DNA from: Limibacter armeniacum
GTDB lineage: Bacteria; Bacteroidota; Bacteroidia; Cytophagales; Flammeovirgaceae
DNA: 64,000 bases
Direction of reading: 5' to 3'
Assembly (NCBI RefSeq): GCF_036880985.1
Contig: NZ_JBAJNO010000009.1
Span: forward strand, 62,001-126,000
Positions 7,815 through 17,114 of the stretch are shown here, one piece after another. The position numbers were made by a program, and so were the translations under genes. Under the pieces are notes generated by a model. It ran no database searches and was not told where the DNA came from. It saw only the letters and a list, made by a program, of their open reading frames with translations. How positions within the stretch are numbered: the first letter of the stretch is position 1; each line of letters starts with the position of its first letter.

Positions 7815-10800
7815 TTACTCAACTATAATCACGAGATCATTCTGTTCTACGATTTCCCCTGCCTGCAAGACGATCTCTTTGACAGTTCCTTCAGCAACTG
7901 AGGTGATGGTTGACTCCATCTTCATTGCTTCGATTACAAACAGTGGTGAGTTTAGTGCTACTTTTTGCCCTACCTTCACCAAAATATCTGAGAGTTTACC
8001 TTGCAGTGGTGCTCCTACTTCAGTTTCCTTGTCAGCATCCGCCTTACGATGTTGGGGTTTGTCAGGAATTACAGACTGATCTTTAACCCAAATCTGTCTG
8101 TTCTTACCATTCAAGGTAAAAGCAACTTGCCTCATACCATCTTCATTCGGCTTAGTCACATACAGTAGCTTGATGATAATTGTTTTACCTTTTTTCAACT
8201 GGAACTGAATTTCTTCTCCAGGTTGCATCCCATAGAAGAATGCAAGCGTTGGCAAATGCGCCACATTCCCAAAAACATCCCTATGGCTCTTGTACTCCGC
8301 AAAAACTTTAGGGTACAACTGATAGGAAAGGAAATCAAGGAACGTATAATGCTCGCCAAACTTCTCCCTGAACTCATCAAACTCCTTATCAAAGTCAATC
8401 GGTTCAAGATGCTTGTTAGGACGGTCTGTAAATGGCTGTTCACCTTTTAATACCATCTGTTGCAAATTAACTGGAAAACCTCCGTGAGGCTGTCCCAATT
8501 CACCTCTGAAAAGGCTTTTCACTGAATCGGGGAAAGCCAATGAGTTTCCTTTCTTCAAAACATCTTCGGGTGTCAGCTTATTAGAAGTCATAAACATGGC
8601 AAAGTCTCCCACAACTTTAGAACTTGGCGTTACTTTTACAATATCACCAAACAGTTTATTGGCTTCAGCATAATTATGCTTGATGGTCTCAAACTGGTCT
8701 TCCAAGCCCAAACCTCGCGCCTGTGGTCTTAAGTTAGAATATTGACCTCCTGGAATTTCATGTTCATATACTTCTGCAGTACCTGCTTTAAGCCCAGACT
8801 CAAATGGGTAATAATACTCCCTGACATCTTCCCAGTAATTAGAGAACTGGTTTAGAGACTTCAAGTTTACTTTTCTTTCCCGCTCATGTCCTTCCATAAA
8901 GGCCACTACCGAGTTAAAATTCGGTTGTGAAGTCAAGCCTGACATAGCTCCCAAAGACAAGTCTACAATGTCTACACCTGCCTCAATTGCTTTCAGGTAA
9001 GAAGCTGACTGTACAGAAGAAGTATCATGCGTATGAAGATGAATCGGTAAATCTACAGCTTTCTTTAGCTCTGTAACCAGTTTTTCAGCTGCATATGGTT
9101 TGAGTAACCCTGCCATATCCTTGATTGCCAGCATATGGGCTCCTTCATCTTCTAGCTGTCTAGCCAAATCCAGATAATACTGAAGCGTATATTTTGAGTT
9201 ATCAGGATTCAGTATATCACCTGTATAACAGATTGCCGCTTCCGCAATGGCATTGGTTCGCTCCCTAATGGTGCGAATACTGACTTTCATTGCCTCTACC
9301 CAGTTGAGTGAATCAAAGATGCGGAACACATCGATTCCTGTCTCCCATGATTTCTCAATAAATTTCTCTATTAGGTTATCAGGGTAAGCCTTATACCCAA
9401 CTCCGTTAGAGCCCCTCAATAACATCTGAAGCAAAATATTCGGCACTGCTTCCCTAACAAGTTGCAGTCGTTCCCAAGGGTTCTCTTTCAGAAAGCGCAA
9501 ACACACATCAAAGGTTGCTCCTCCCCATACCTCCATTGAAAATGTTTCAGGGTGATGTTTGGCAAAACTCTCCGCTACTGCAAGCATATCCAAGGTTCTG
9601 ACACGCGTAGCCAAAAGCGATTGATGTCCATCCCTGAAAGTGGTATCAGTATAGTGGATCTTAGGGTCATCCTTGATCATTTTAGCAAAACGCTCAGCTC
9701 CCATTTCATCCAAAAGCTGTTTCGTCCCTTTTGGATATGGTGCCTGTTTATCAAACAAAGGTACTTTTGGTGAACGGAACTGCTTACTCTTGTCAATAAA
9801 TTTAACATCAGGGTTTCCATTGACAATAACATCTGAAAGGTAGCGTAGTGTCTTAGTCGCACTGTCAAAAATGCGAGGCATCTTGAAAAGCTCCAAATGC
9901 TCTTCAATAAATTTGACTGTTGCTTTTCCTTCCCTAAAAATTGGATGTGAGATTACATTCTGAAGAAAACCTATGTTGGTCTTTACACCTCTCACCCTAA
10001 ACTCTTTCAATGTCCGTAACATTCGGTCACTTGCCTTTGGTAGGTTTTCTCCACGTGCCGAAATCTTTACCAGCATAGAGTCAAAGTAAGGAGACACTTT
10101 CACTCCTGGATATACATTCCCCTCATCCAATCGAATACCATAACCTCCTGCATTCCTATATTCCAGAATGCGACCAAAATCCGGACGGAAATTATTCTCA
10201 GGGTCTTCTGTTGTGATTCTACACTGTAAGGCAAAACCCTGACACTTAATACGGTCCTGACCTGTAATGTCAATGATTTCATCAGATAGTCGGTGTCCCT
10301 TTGCGACCAGCAATTGGGTTCTTACAATATCAATACCCGTTACTTCCTCTGTAATGGTATGCTCCACCTGTACCCTTGGATTTACCTCTATAAAGTAAAC
10401 CTGCTGATCTTCATCTACCAGAAATTCGACTGTACCTGCATTGTTATAATTAACCTGCTTACAAATCTTGAGTGCATAGGCATATAGCTTATCTCTCGTC
10501 TCCTGTTTCAGTGAAGCAGATGGTGCTACTTCCACCACTTTCTGGAACCTACGCTGGAGTGAACAGTCTCGCTCATACAAGTGAACCATATTACCATGAG
10601 AGTCAGCCAGAATCTGTACCTCAATATGTTTGGGATTTTCAATGAACTTCTCCATAAAGATCGTATCATCTCCAAACGCCTTGGCAGCTTCACTTTTGGC
10701 TTCAGACAATGCCTGTTGCAATTGTGACGCACTTCGGATGACACGCATTCCCCTACCACCACCACCAGCAGCAGCCTTTAGGATAACAGGAAAACCGATC

Positions 10801-11273
10801 CTTTGGGCTTCACTGTTAGCCGTTTCAAAATCTGTCAAACTAACCTGACTGTCTTCAATAACAGGTACCTCTGCCGCTCGGGCCACTTTTTTAGCTTCCA
10901 CCTTATCACCAAGGTGCTGCATTACCTCTGGTTCAGGCCCAACAAATATGATCCCCTCTTCCCTACATCTGGTTGCGAAAGTTACATTTTCAGAAAGGAA
11001 GCCGTATCCGGGATGAATAGCATCCACTTTTTCCCTTTTCGCTAAAGCAATAATTTCTTCGATATCCAGATAAGGTTTGAGTGCTGTATCCTCCTCCCCA
11101 ATCTGGTAGGCTTCATCAGCTTTAAATCGATGAACAGAATAGCGGTCTTCATGTGTGTAGAGCGCAACTGTCCTAACACCAATTTCTGAAGCAGCCCGCA
11201 TAATTCGAATAGCAATTTCCCCACGGTTAGCAATTAGCAGTTTGTCAAGCTGCTTGAGTTGAGTTAAGTTCAT
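7815..11273 (-). CDS. pyc: Pyruvate carboxylase
   Basis: Biotin enzyme that makes oxaloacetate from pyruvate, bicarbonate and ATP to refill the TCA cycle. One chain carries all parts in the usual order: N-terminal biotin carboxylase (LLIANRGEIAIRI at the start, Gly-rich ATP loop GGGGRGMR), the carboxyltransferase barrel beginning at YTDTTFRDGHQS (middle of the protein), the PYC tetramerisation region, and a C-terminal biotinyl domain with EAMKM, whose Lys lies 34 residues from the end. I chose the ATG at 11273 (1152 residues) because it sits just before the conserved N-terminus; the frame stays open to a TTG at 11330, which would add 19 unconserved residues. Monocistronic. Confidence 0.97.
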   Translation of the reverse strand: MNLTQLKQLDKLLIANRGEIAIRIMRAASEIGVRTVALYTHEDRYSVHRFKADEAYQIGEEDTALKPYLDIEEIIALAKREKVDAIHPGYGFLSENVTFATRCREEGIIFVGPEPEVMQHLGDKVEAKKVARAAEVPVIEDSQVSLTDFETANSEAQRIGFPVILKAAAGGGGRGMRVIRSASQLQQALSEAKSEAAKAFGDDTIFMEKFIENPKHIEVQILADSHGNMVHLYERDCSLQRRFQKVVEVAPSASLKQETRDKLYAYALKICKQVNYNNAGTVEFLVDEDQQVYFIEVNPRVQVEHTITEEVTGIDIVRTQLLVAKGHRLSDEIIDITGQDRIKCQGFALQCRITTEDPENNFRPDFGRILEYRNAGGYGIRLDEGNVYPGVKVSPYFDSMLVKISARGENLPKASDRMLRTLKEFRVRGVKTNIGFLQNVISHPIFREGKATVKFIEEHLELFKMPRIFDSATKTLRYLSDVIVNGNPDVKFIDKSKQFRSPKVPLFDKQAPYPKGTKQLLDEMGAERFAKMIKDDPKIHYTDTTFRDGHQSLLATRVRTLDMLAVAESFAKHHPETFSMEVWGGATFDVCLRFLKENPWERLQLVREAVPNILLQMLLRGSNGVGYKAYPDNLIEKFIEKSWETGIDVFRIFDSLNWVEAMKVSIRTIRERTNAIAEAAICYTGDILNPDNSKYTLQYYLDLARQLEDEGAHMLAIKDMAGLLKPYAAEKLVTELKKAVDLPIHLHTHDTSSVQSASYLKAIEAGVDIVDLSLGAMSGLTSQPNFNSVVAFMEGHERERKVNLKSLNQFSNYWEDVREYYYPFESGLKAGTAEVYEHEIPGGQYSNLRPQARGLGLEDQFETIKHNYAEANKLFGDIVKVTPSSKVVGDFAMFMTSNKLTPEDVLKKGNSLAFPDSVKSLFRGELGQPHGGFPVNLQQMVLKGEQPFTDRPNKHLEPIDFDKEFDEFREKFGEHYTFLDFLSYQLYPKVFAEYKSHRDVFGNVAHLPTLAFFYGMQPGEEIQFQLKKGKTIIIKLLYVTKPNEDGMRQVAFTLNGKNRQIWVKDQSVIPDKPQHRKADADKETEVGAPLQGKLSDILVKVGQKVALNSPLFVIEAMKMESTITSVAEGTVKEIVLQAGEIVEQNDLVIIVE

Positions 11274-11467
11274 AGTAAGTGTAAGTAAAAGTTGAGTTTT
11301 GGTTAAGTCCTGAGAAGGACTGTAAGTCAATGAATATTAATTGATTTCAAATCAAATTATTCATTTAATACAAAACAGAAAACGTTATATTGGATTTATT
11401 TCACAAATAATTGAATAATCATTCATTATAATATTAAATAGTTGATTACAGAACAAGTGAAATGAAA

Positions 11468-11498
11468 AAAGCCACCTTGTTTTTCACAAGATGGCTTT
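11468..11498 (-). terminator. Terminator of the trk gene
   Basis: AAAGCCACCTTGT (11468-11480) pairs with ACAAGATGGCTTT (11486-11498) with one mismatch, and T6 follows on the minus strand. It is 29 bases past the stop of the potassium transporter gene. Confidence 0.8.
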
Positions 11499-11526
11499 CC
11501 GTCTATAATGTAGACTTAAATATCTT

Positions 11527-13386
11527 TTAACCGATCATTACATGCTCTTCAGGGTACCTGAATGAATTGGTTTTCACAGTACTGCTCAATGCGAGTGCAA
11601 GCGTTAATGTACCTACCCTACCAATGTACATAGAAATAATAATGATCACTTTTCCCCAACTTGACAGGTCACTTGTAATCCCCATACTGATACCCGCTGT
11701 ACCGAATGCTGATACCTGCTCAAACGCAATCTGTAAAATCCCGATATCCGTATTTCCCGATTCTGTAATACTCAACAGAAAAATGGCAAATACGTTATAC
11801 GTTGTTGCAAACATCAAAATGGAGTAAGCTTTCCTGACGACAGTAGGTGAAATGGCTCGTCGCCCTATAATGATATTCTTTTGTCCTCTAATATCCCCAA
11901 TGGCAGAAAGAAGCAACACATAAAAGGTTGTACACTTAATACCACCTCCTGTAGAGCCTGGTGCAGCCCCAATAAACATCAAAAACATCATTATGATGAT
12001 AGTAGAGTCTTTCATACTGCCAAAGTCCATTGTATTGAACCCCGCAGTTCTGGTTGTTACGGATTGGAAAAAGGCGGTTATCAAAGCTTCAACTATTGTC
12101 TTGTCATGTCTGAGTTGGTCTACTTCTAATATAAAGACAGCCAAGGTTCCCAACAATAATAGCAACGCAGTAGAAACCAATGCCATCTTGGTTCCAATTC
12201 TCCAGTCTTTCCAAGGCTTTTTTACCCTATCATAAATCTTGGAGGGCGAAAGTACTTCCTCTATCGTGGTAAAACCCATACTACCAAATATGATTAATGC
12301 TGCCACCACCATATGCAAACCATACATTCTTCGAATATCTATTCGCATACCTGAGATAGCAAATTCAGTAGTATCATCAGAAAGAATCGAGGTATTCAAG
12401 CCATCAGGAAACAGACTGAATCCAGCATTACAAAACGCAGAAATGGAATGAAACAGTGAGTAAAAAAGCTTCTGTCCAAAGCTGTCAAAAACCAGTTCCT
12501 CACTCCAAGAAAAGAAAAGACCAACAGTACCTACCAGTTCAATCAATAGCGTCAGGAAGATGACTCTACGCAACAGCTGTGTTGCGGACGACAAATCTTC
12601 GCTGCTCAAAAAATCCTGAATAATTGACTGATGCTTCAGTCCTACTCCTTTTGACAAAAAAGTTGCAAAAAACGTCGCAAATGAAACAATACCTATCCCT
12701 CCAACCTGAGCCAAAAACAAGATCACCAACTGTCCTTTGAAAGTAAAGAACTGTCCTGTATCCACTACGGCAAGCCCTGTAACACAAGAGGCTGATACGG
12801 CTGTAAACAGGGCATCCAAAGTCTTCATACTATGCGGACCAACAGTGGAAGCTGGCAACATCAATAAAGAGGTACCGATCCCGATCAATAGTAAAAAACT
12901 AAAAATAAATGTAGTAGCTGGCTTTATATTAAGGTTGGATAGATGAGTGGAGAGCTTGGTTACCTCCGTCATCACCATCAGTAACAAATAACAGGAAAGC
13001 ACATGTTGGTACTGAAGTACAGGATTCGCATCACTGAACATCAAACTAAGGCTCAAAAGAAGCTTTACCCCAAAGAAATAGTTTACTGCCCCATGAATAA
13101 TAATAAAGAGGTTAAGTACCCCTTCTAACCAAGTACTTTTGATAAAAGCCCACCGATCCAACTGAAAAAGCAGCCGTGTCAGGTAAACCATACCAAAAAT
13201 CAGGAAGATCAAGTCGAAGCTTGCAAACAAATCCGCCGTTTCTTCTTCAGTCAAGAAAAAACCATATCTGTAAATCAATAAAGCGACGGCAGCCAGTGAA
13301 TTGACACCCGCTACACCACGCAACACAGGCATTGCGTGCTTTTCCCAGTCATAGATCAGCTTATTGATCTGTTCATCAAAATTCAT
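11527..13386 (-). CDS. TrkH/KtrB family potassium uptake protein
   Basis: Integral inner-membrane K+ (or Na+/K+) transporter subunit. The 619 residues are nearly all hydrophobic helices, with the pore-type loops typical of this family: SASCVTGLAVVDTG, HSISAFCNAGFSLF, TTRTAGFNTMD and SAFGTAGISMG, the Gly of each being the selectivity position. It is about 130 residues longer than usual TrkH/KtrB proteins because of an N-terminal block of extra membrane helices (about residues 1-165). No TrkA/KtrA regulatory subunit is encoded nearby. The gene starts 24 bases after the DUF2461 gene ends, so the two are probably cotranscribed. Confidence 0.92.
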   Translation of the reverse strand: MNFDEQINKLIYDWEKHAMPVLRGVAGVNSLAAVALLIYRYGFFLTEEETADLFASFDLIFLIFGMVYLTRLLFQLDRWAFIKSTWLEGVLNLFIIIHGAVNYFFGVKLLLSLSLMFSDANPVLQYQHVLSCYLLLMVMTEVTKLSTHLSNLNIKPATTFIFSFLLLIGIGTSLLMLPASTVGPHSMKTLDALFTAVSASCVTGLAVVDTGQFFTFKGQLVILFLAQVGGIGIVSFATFFATFLSKGVGLKHQSIIQDFLSSEDLSSATQLLRRVIFLTLLIELVGTVGLFFSWSEELVFDSFGQKLFYSLFHSISAFCNAGFSLFPDGLNTSILSDDTTEFAISGMRIDIRRMYGLHMVVAALIIFGSMGFTTIEEVLSPSKIYDRVKKPWKDWRIGTKMALVSTALLLLLGTLAVFILEVDQLRHDKTIVEALITAFFQSVTTRTAGFNTMDFGSMKDSTIIIMMFLMFIGAAPGSTGGGIKCTTFYVLLLSAIGDIRGQKNIIIGRRAISPTVVRKAYSILMFATTYNVFAIFLLSITESGNTDIGILQIAFEQVSAFGTAGISMGITSDLSSWGKVIIIISMYIGRVGTLTLALALSSTVKTNSFRYPEEHVMIG

Positions 13387-13410
13387 ATCCTTCGCTGCTT
13401 CTCAAAAAAT

Positions 13411-14073
13411 CTAATCTTCAGTTGATCGGTTCAAAAAATCGTTGAACGGTTTCATTTTTCTGAACAAGTCTACCGCTAGTTCTATCAAGTTTTCAGACTG
13501 TACTTCTTTGTCCGAGAGTTTATGCATGGCAATATAACTCTTGTAGCGTAACAGTTCTATCTCAGGGTGGTCAATCGCATATCCCTTCGGTGCTCTCACC
13601 AACTTATCACCCCAAACTTCACCAAAAGCACTTGTAAATTGAGTATCGTAAATAATTCCTTTATACTCATCCGTATTATAGTCAATTTCCTGACGGATTT
13701 TCTTTAGATGCTCGCCGGAGGGCATATATCTTCCGCCACCAACAAATGACTCACCATTTGGCTGAATATGCATATAATAGCCTGCGTCTTCAGCTTTTTT
13801 ACCACCCTTCGAAATTGACACACCAAAATTAAGTTTATAGGGTGTTTTATCAGGGCTAAAACGAGTATCTCTATGCAACCTAAAAATACATTCCTTCGGC
13901 TTTAGTCCTATAATGGTACTATCAAAGCTTTGAATACCTAGGATTAGTTGTTCAACAATTTCCTCGAAGGCTAACTTTGCTTCCTGATACTCAACCTTAT
14001 GGACTTGCATCCACTCCCTGTCATTGTTTGCAGCCAAGTCTTTTAGGAAAGATAAAATCTTCTTGCTTTGCAT
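13411..14073 (-). CDS. DUF2461 domain protein
   Basis: 220-residue cytoplasmic protein of the DUF2461/TIGR02453 family, whose function is not established. Family features seen are the start FLKDLAANNDREWMQVHK, the RLHRDTRFSPDKTPYK block near residue 70, and the middle GYYMHIQPNGESFVGGGRYMP. The length is normal. It is the first gene of a probable two-gene unit with the potassium transporter (24-base gap), but a functional link is not known. ATG at 14073 is immediately before the conserved N-terminus. Confidence 0.9.
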   Translation of the reverse strand: MQSKKILSFLKDLAANNDREWMQVHKVEYQEAKLAFEEIVEQLILGIQSFDSTIIGLKPKECIFRLHRDTRFSPDKTPYKLNFGVSISKGGKKAEDAGYYMHIQPNGESFVGGGRYMPSGEHLKKIRQEIDYNTDEYKGIIYDTQFTSAFGEVWGDKLVRAPKGYAIDHPEIELLRYKSYIAMHKLSDKEVQSENLIELAVDLFRKMKPFNDFLNRSTED

Positions 14074-14139
14074 AGTTTCAGTTATTCAGCTAATAATACC
14101 GTGAGTAATTCAAGCTGGCAAGGTAAAAAAAGGTTGGGT

Positions 14140-14169
14140 ACAAAAAAAGCCCAGAATTTTACTGGGCTT
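14140..14169 (-). terminator. Terminator of the 342-residue lipoprotein gene
   Basis: AAGCCCAG (14147-14154) pairs with CTGGGCTT (14162-14169), and on the minus strand seven T follow. Confidence 0.85.
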
Positions 14170-14204
14170 CTCTTTCTACTGTAAACATATAGATTTATCT
14201 ATTT

Positions 14205-15233
14205 TTACTCTTCGTCATTGTAAACCATTGTTTCAACAGCACTGGCAGAGCCATCACTCAAGGTCGTAGTCAATGGATACTTTTTATCATTAAACTCATG
14301 TGTATATGTAATGGTTGATGGGCCTGAAGCATAAGTAACTGTAGATGTTAACATTGCATCTTGTCTGGATTGTGGAGATAAAAATGGTCCAAATAAGTAA
14401 AAGATCACATCTGTATCTGATTCAAAACTAGGAATAGAATATAATAAAACATCTAGTGAAAATATATCTAGTGGACCTCCTATTTCTTTAAATGCCCTAT
14501 ACTTATTCCGATTTCCATTATCATAAGTATATTCAGCTTCATAATAGTCTGCTAAATTACCAGAACCAGAAATGTCTATTTTACTTACAACTGACGTGAT
14601 ATTTCCAGCATCATCATAAGTCATATCAACACCTAAAAAAGGTGTATTAGTTGCAAAATCTAAGACTTCATACCTTGTGAATACGCCACTTTCATTACTG
14701 CTAAAGTTTATTCTAAAAAAATCCTCAAATGCAGCAACCCTTGAATTACTGGTACTATATTCCATTGGCAATCTCTGAAGGTCTTGTAATGTTGGCAATT
14801 CTAACTTTTGATTTAATTTACCTAATCTTGCAGCAGCAGTAGTTGTAGTATCTGTTCCAAAAACAACATCATTAAATGATGCAACTGCACTAGATAATAC
14901 CCCTCCATCATACTCATAATCAACTTGCATTAATACAACTTCAGTTCCTTCAATAAATATACCCACCTCATAGCTATCCAACTGATCACCTGAATCATAT
15001 TTGTAGTTCCTAAATAGGAAGTCGTCACCATTTACTACCAAAGTTTGATCAGTAACCAATTGGCTTGAATTGTAAGAGTAAGTTAACTCAACATCAGTAC
15101 CACTATAAGCGTTAGTTGATTCAGAGTTTGGGGTCAATATCATATCTGCATCAGCATCGTCATCATCACTGCAACTCGTAGTAAGTGCCAGCAGACCTAA
15201 AATTGCCAGCAAGTAGATTTTAAGGTTTTTCAT
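14205..15233 (-). CDS. Hypothetical lipoprotein with repeated YD-like strands
   Basis: A type II signal peptide is clear: MKNLKIYLLA, hydrophobic core, then LTTSC with Cys21, followed by SDDDDADAD. The acidic run behind Cys is common in exported Bacteroidota lipoproteins. The mature 320 residues contain several strand pairs of the type YDSGDQLDSYEV, YEYDGGVLSSAV, YDDAGNITSVV and YTYDNGNRNKY, reminiscent of RHS/YD-repeat or DUF4595-like beta proteins that are common in Bacteroidetes. No enzyme motif is visible. It is flanked by terminators and an AT-rich upstream region, so it is a single-gene unit. Function unknown. Confidence 0.8.
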   Translation of the reverse strand: MKNLKIYLLAILGLLALTTSCSDDDDADADMILTPNSESTNAYSGTDVELTYSYNSSQLVTDQTLVVNGDDFLFRNYKYDSGDQLDSYEVGIFIEGTEVVLMQVDYEYDGGVLSSAVASFNDVVFGTDTTTTAAARLGKLNQKLELPTLQDLQRLPMEYSTSNSRVAAFEDFFRINFSSNESGVFTRYEVLDFATNTPFLGVDMTYDDAGNITSVVSKIDISGSGNLADYYEAEYTYDNGNRNKYRAFKEIGGPLDIFSLDVLLYSIPSFESDTDVIFYLFGPFLSPQSRQDAMLTSTVTYASGPSTITYTHEFNDKKYPLTTTLSDGSASAVETMVYNDEE

Positions 15234-15613
15234 ACTTCAAAGGATTTTAAAATTGTTATGAATTACAATGGAGAACTGGTTATGGAGAGGCAGAATTTGG
15301 GTTTTACTTATCCTAACGTAGTTTCCAGTTCAGATTGAAAGAAATAACACACGGAAATGATTTAACAAGCTCTCTTCTATATTGGGTTTTGCTATGAAGT
15401 TTGCATTAATATTGGAAGGCCTGTTAACGAACTGTAATATAATTAGTCATTTAAGGCTTGATTCGCAAATTATATCAAGTTAATCCAATCAAATACTTTG
15501 TATTTTTTAAAAAAATTTAAATCAGCATCAATATTATTATATTTTTAATAAAAATCGCCTTAGTATAATATTGATTAATTATCACTAACGATTAAACACA
15601 CCTGTTAAAACTG
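15234..15613. other. AT-rich intergenic region
   Basis: It lies upstream of the leftward lipoprotein gene and downstream of the CoA-transferase gene. Runs of A and T dominate between about 15440 and 15600. I found no ORF, RNA gene or repeat apart from the terminator that follows. Confidence 0.5.
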
Positions 15614-15648
15614 AAAAATCCCTATCAAGCTTAATGACAGGGATTTTC
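15614..15648 (-). terminator. Terminator of the CoA-transferase A gene
   Basis: AAAATCCCT (15615-15623) pairs with AGGGATTTT (15639-15647); it lies 29 bases past the stop of the leftward gene. Confidence 0.7.
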
Positions 15649-15676
15649 AATCAACTATTTAAATCTTTATAAAATG

Positions 15677-16372
15677 TTATGACCTAACGGTTCTTTGCTC
15701 TATACGCTTTTCATAATCTTTGCCTTGAAAAATTCTTTGAACAAAGACGCCTGATGTATGTATTTCATTTGGGTCTAACTCACCTGCCGGCACAAGTTCT
15801 TCGACTTCTGCCACAGTTATTTTACCTGCTGTAGCCATCATTGGATTGAAGTTACGGGCAGTACCTTTATAAATAAGGTTACCTGCTGTATCTCCTTTCC
15901 ACGCTTTGACAAATGCAAAATCAGCTTTCAGCCAACTTTCCATCAAATACTTTTTCCCGTCAAACTCTCTTACTTCTTTTCCTTCGGCTACCTCAGTACC
16001 TACTCCAGCAGGTGTAAAAAATGCAGGAATGCCTGCTCCTCCTGCCCTTATTCTTTCTGCCAATGTACCTTGAGGAATCAAGTCCACCTCCAACTCCCCA
16101 GCCAATAACTGTCTTTCAAACTCTGCATTTTCTCCCACATAAGAAGATATCATTTTTTTTACCTGATGGGTTTTTAGCAAAAGTCCAAGACCAAAATCAT
16201 CGACACCAGCATTGTTGGAAATACAAGTCAGGTTCTTGACCTCTGACTTAAGCAAGGCCTGAATCGCATTTTCAGGAATACCACAAAGCCCAAACCCTCC
16301 TAACATGAAGGTCATTCCATCTTCTACTCCTTTGATGGCCTCTTCGGCATTATTTACTACTTTATTGATCAT
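15677..16372 (-). CDS. 3-oxoacid (succinyl-CoA:acetoacetate) CoA-transferase subunit A
   Basis: Subunit A of a heteromeric family I CoA-transferase (ScoA/AtoD type), which moves CoA between succinate or acetate and acetoacetate in ketone-body or short-chain fatty acid use. Visible features are the family signature near the N-terminus ([10 protein letters not shown], residues 24-33), the [14 protein letters not shown] stretch, [19 protein letters not shown] and the [19 protein letters not shown] segment. The 231-residue length is complete for subunit A. The catalytic Glu is in subunit B, which normally lies directly beside it but is not in this window on either side. ATG at 16372. Confidence 0.93.
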   Translation of the reverse strand: MINKVVNNAEEAIKGVEDGMTFMLGGFGLCGIPENAIQALLKSEVKNLTCISNNAGVDDFGLGLLLKTHQVKKMISSYVGENAEFERQLLAGELEVDLIPQGTLAERIRAGGAGIPAFFTPAGVGTEVAEGKEVREFDGKKYLMESWLKADFAFVKAWKGDTAGNLIYKGTARNFNPMMATAGKITVAEVEELVPAGELDPNEIHTSGVFVQRIFQGKDYEKRIEQRTVRS

Positions 16373-16662
16373 AGTTATGTGCGCTTAATGGTTATTTATT
16401 AGTGTATGTAGTTAATTGTTATTTGTTATGGAATTAAATTGTTCCTGATAGAAAATCAAAGAAAAATCCAACTCCATTTATTCTGAAAGTAAAATAAGGT
16501 TCCACTTTATTTAATACAAAACTTCGATAAAGTAATTGACTGACAGTTTCAGGGATATAGTTTTCGTTACATGATTTCTAAAGAAAAAATTATTACCTTC
16601 GAGGTCCGAAGTAATTGAGCACTTGCTTCACGCTATAAAACATTATAATTCTCGAGTATAAT

Positions 16663-17028
16663 ATGTCTTTTGAAACAAGAGGTAAGATAGAGGTAATCTA
16701 TCCTGAGCAACAGATCTCAGAAAAATTCAAAAAGAGAGAGTTTGTCATCGAAATCCAAGATGGCATGTACCCTCAGTTTATAAAAATGCAGCTTACACAG
16801 GACAGATGTTCTTTGATCGACGGTTTCCAAGTTGGTGACCAAATCAATGTTACTTTTGACCTGAAAGGCAGACCGTTCCAAAAAGACGGTAAAACAATGT
16901 ATTTCACAAACGTGGAAGCTTGGAGAGTTTCTGGAGCTGATGCCCCTTCTGCTGGTTCAACTCCAGGAGATGTACCTCCTCCTCCCCCACCAGTTGGTGG
17001 TGATGTTGGTGGTGAATTACCATTCTAA
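16663..17028 (+). CDS. DUF3127 family protein with SSB-like C-terminal tip
   Basis: A 121-residue protein of the DUF3127 family, found in Bacteroidota and their phages. Residues 1-88 form a compact beta-rich domain (GKIEVIYPEQQISEKFKKRE..., VGDQINVTFDLKGR, MYFTNVEAWRV) that looks like an OB fold. Residues 89-115 are a Pro/Gly/Ala linker with a run of six prolines, and the chain ends in GGELPF. Single-stranded DNA-binding proteins have the same layout: OB fold, disordered Gly/Pro linker, then an acidic tip ending in IPF or LPF that docks partner proteins. A DNA-binding role is inference. It is followed by a strong terminator and is transcribed alone. Confidence 0.88.
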   Translation: MSFETRGKIEVIYPEQQISEKFKKREFVIEIQDGMYPQFIKMQLTQDRCSLIDGFQVGDQINVTFDLKGRPFQKDGKTMYFTNVEAWRVSGADAPSAGSTPGDVPPPPPPVGGDVGGELPF

Positions 17029-17058
17029 CCAACCAATCATCTCTTTTGAGGTAATAAT

Positions 17059-17097
17059 AAACCCCATCCAATCAACATGGATGGGGTTTATTTTTCT
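17059..17097 (+). terminator. Terminator of the DUF3127 gene, probably bidirectional
   Basis: AAACCCCATCCA (17059-17070) pairs perfectly with TGGATGGGGTTT (17078-17089), followed by ATTTTTCTT on the plus strand. It also lies just beyond the stop of the convergent amylase gene. Confidence 0.9.
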
Positions 17098-17114
17098 TAA
17101 TACCCGCTCAATTT

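Noticed and set aside
10293-10487. Plus-strand ORF within the pyruvate carboxylase gene
   Set aside because: It is antisense to a highly conserved enzyme with no start signal or protein features.
11274-11330. TTG start extending pyruvate carboxylase by 19 residues
   Set aside because: The extension is a low-complexity, unconserved lead; the ATG at 11273 is directly before the conserved N-terminus.
14205-15233. RHS toxin-type protein
   Set aside because: The YD-like strands are short and few, there is no RHS core or toxin domain, and it is a 342-residue lipoprotein.
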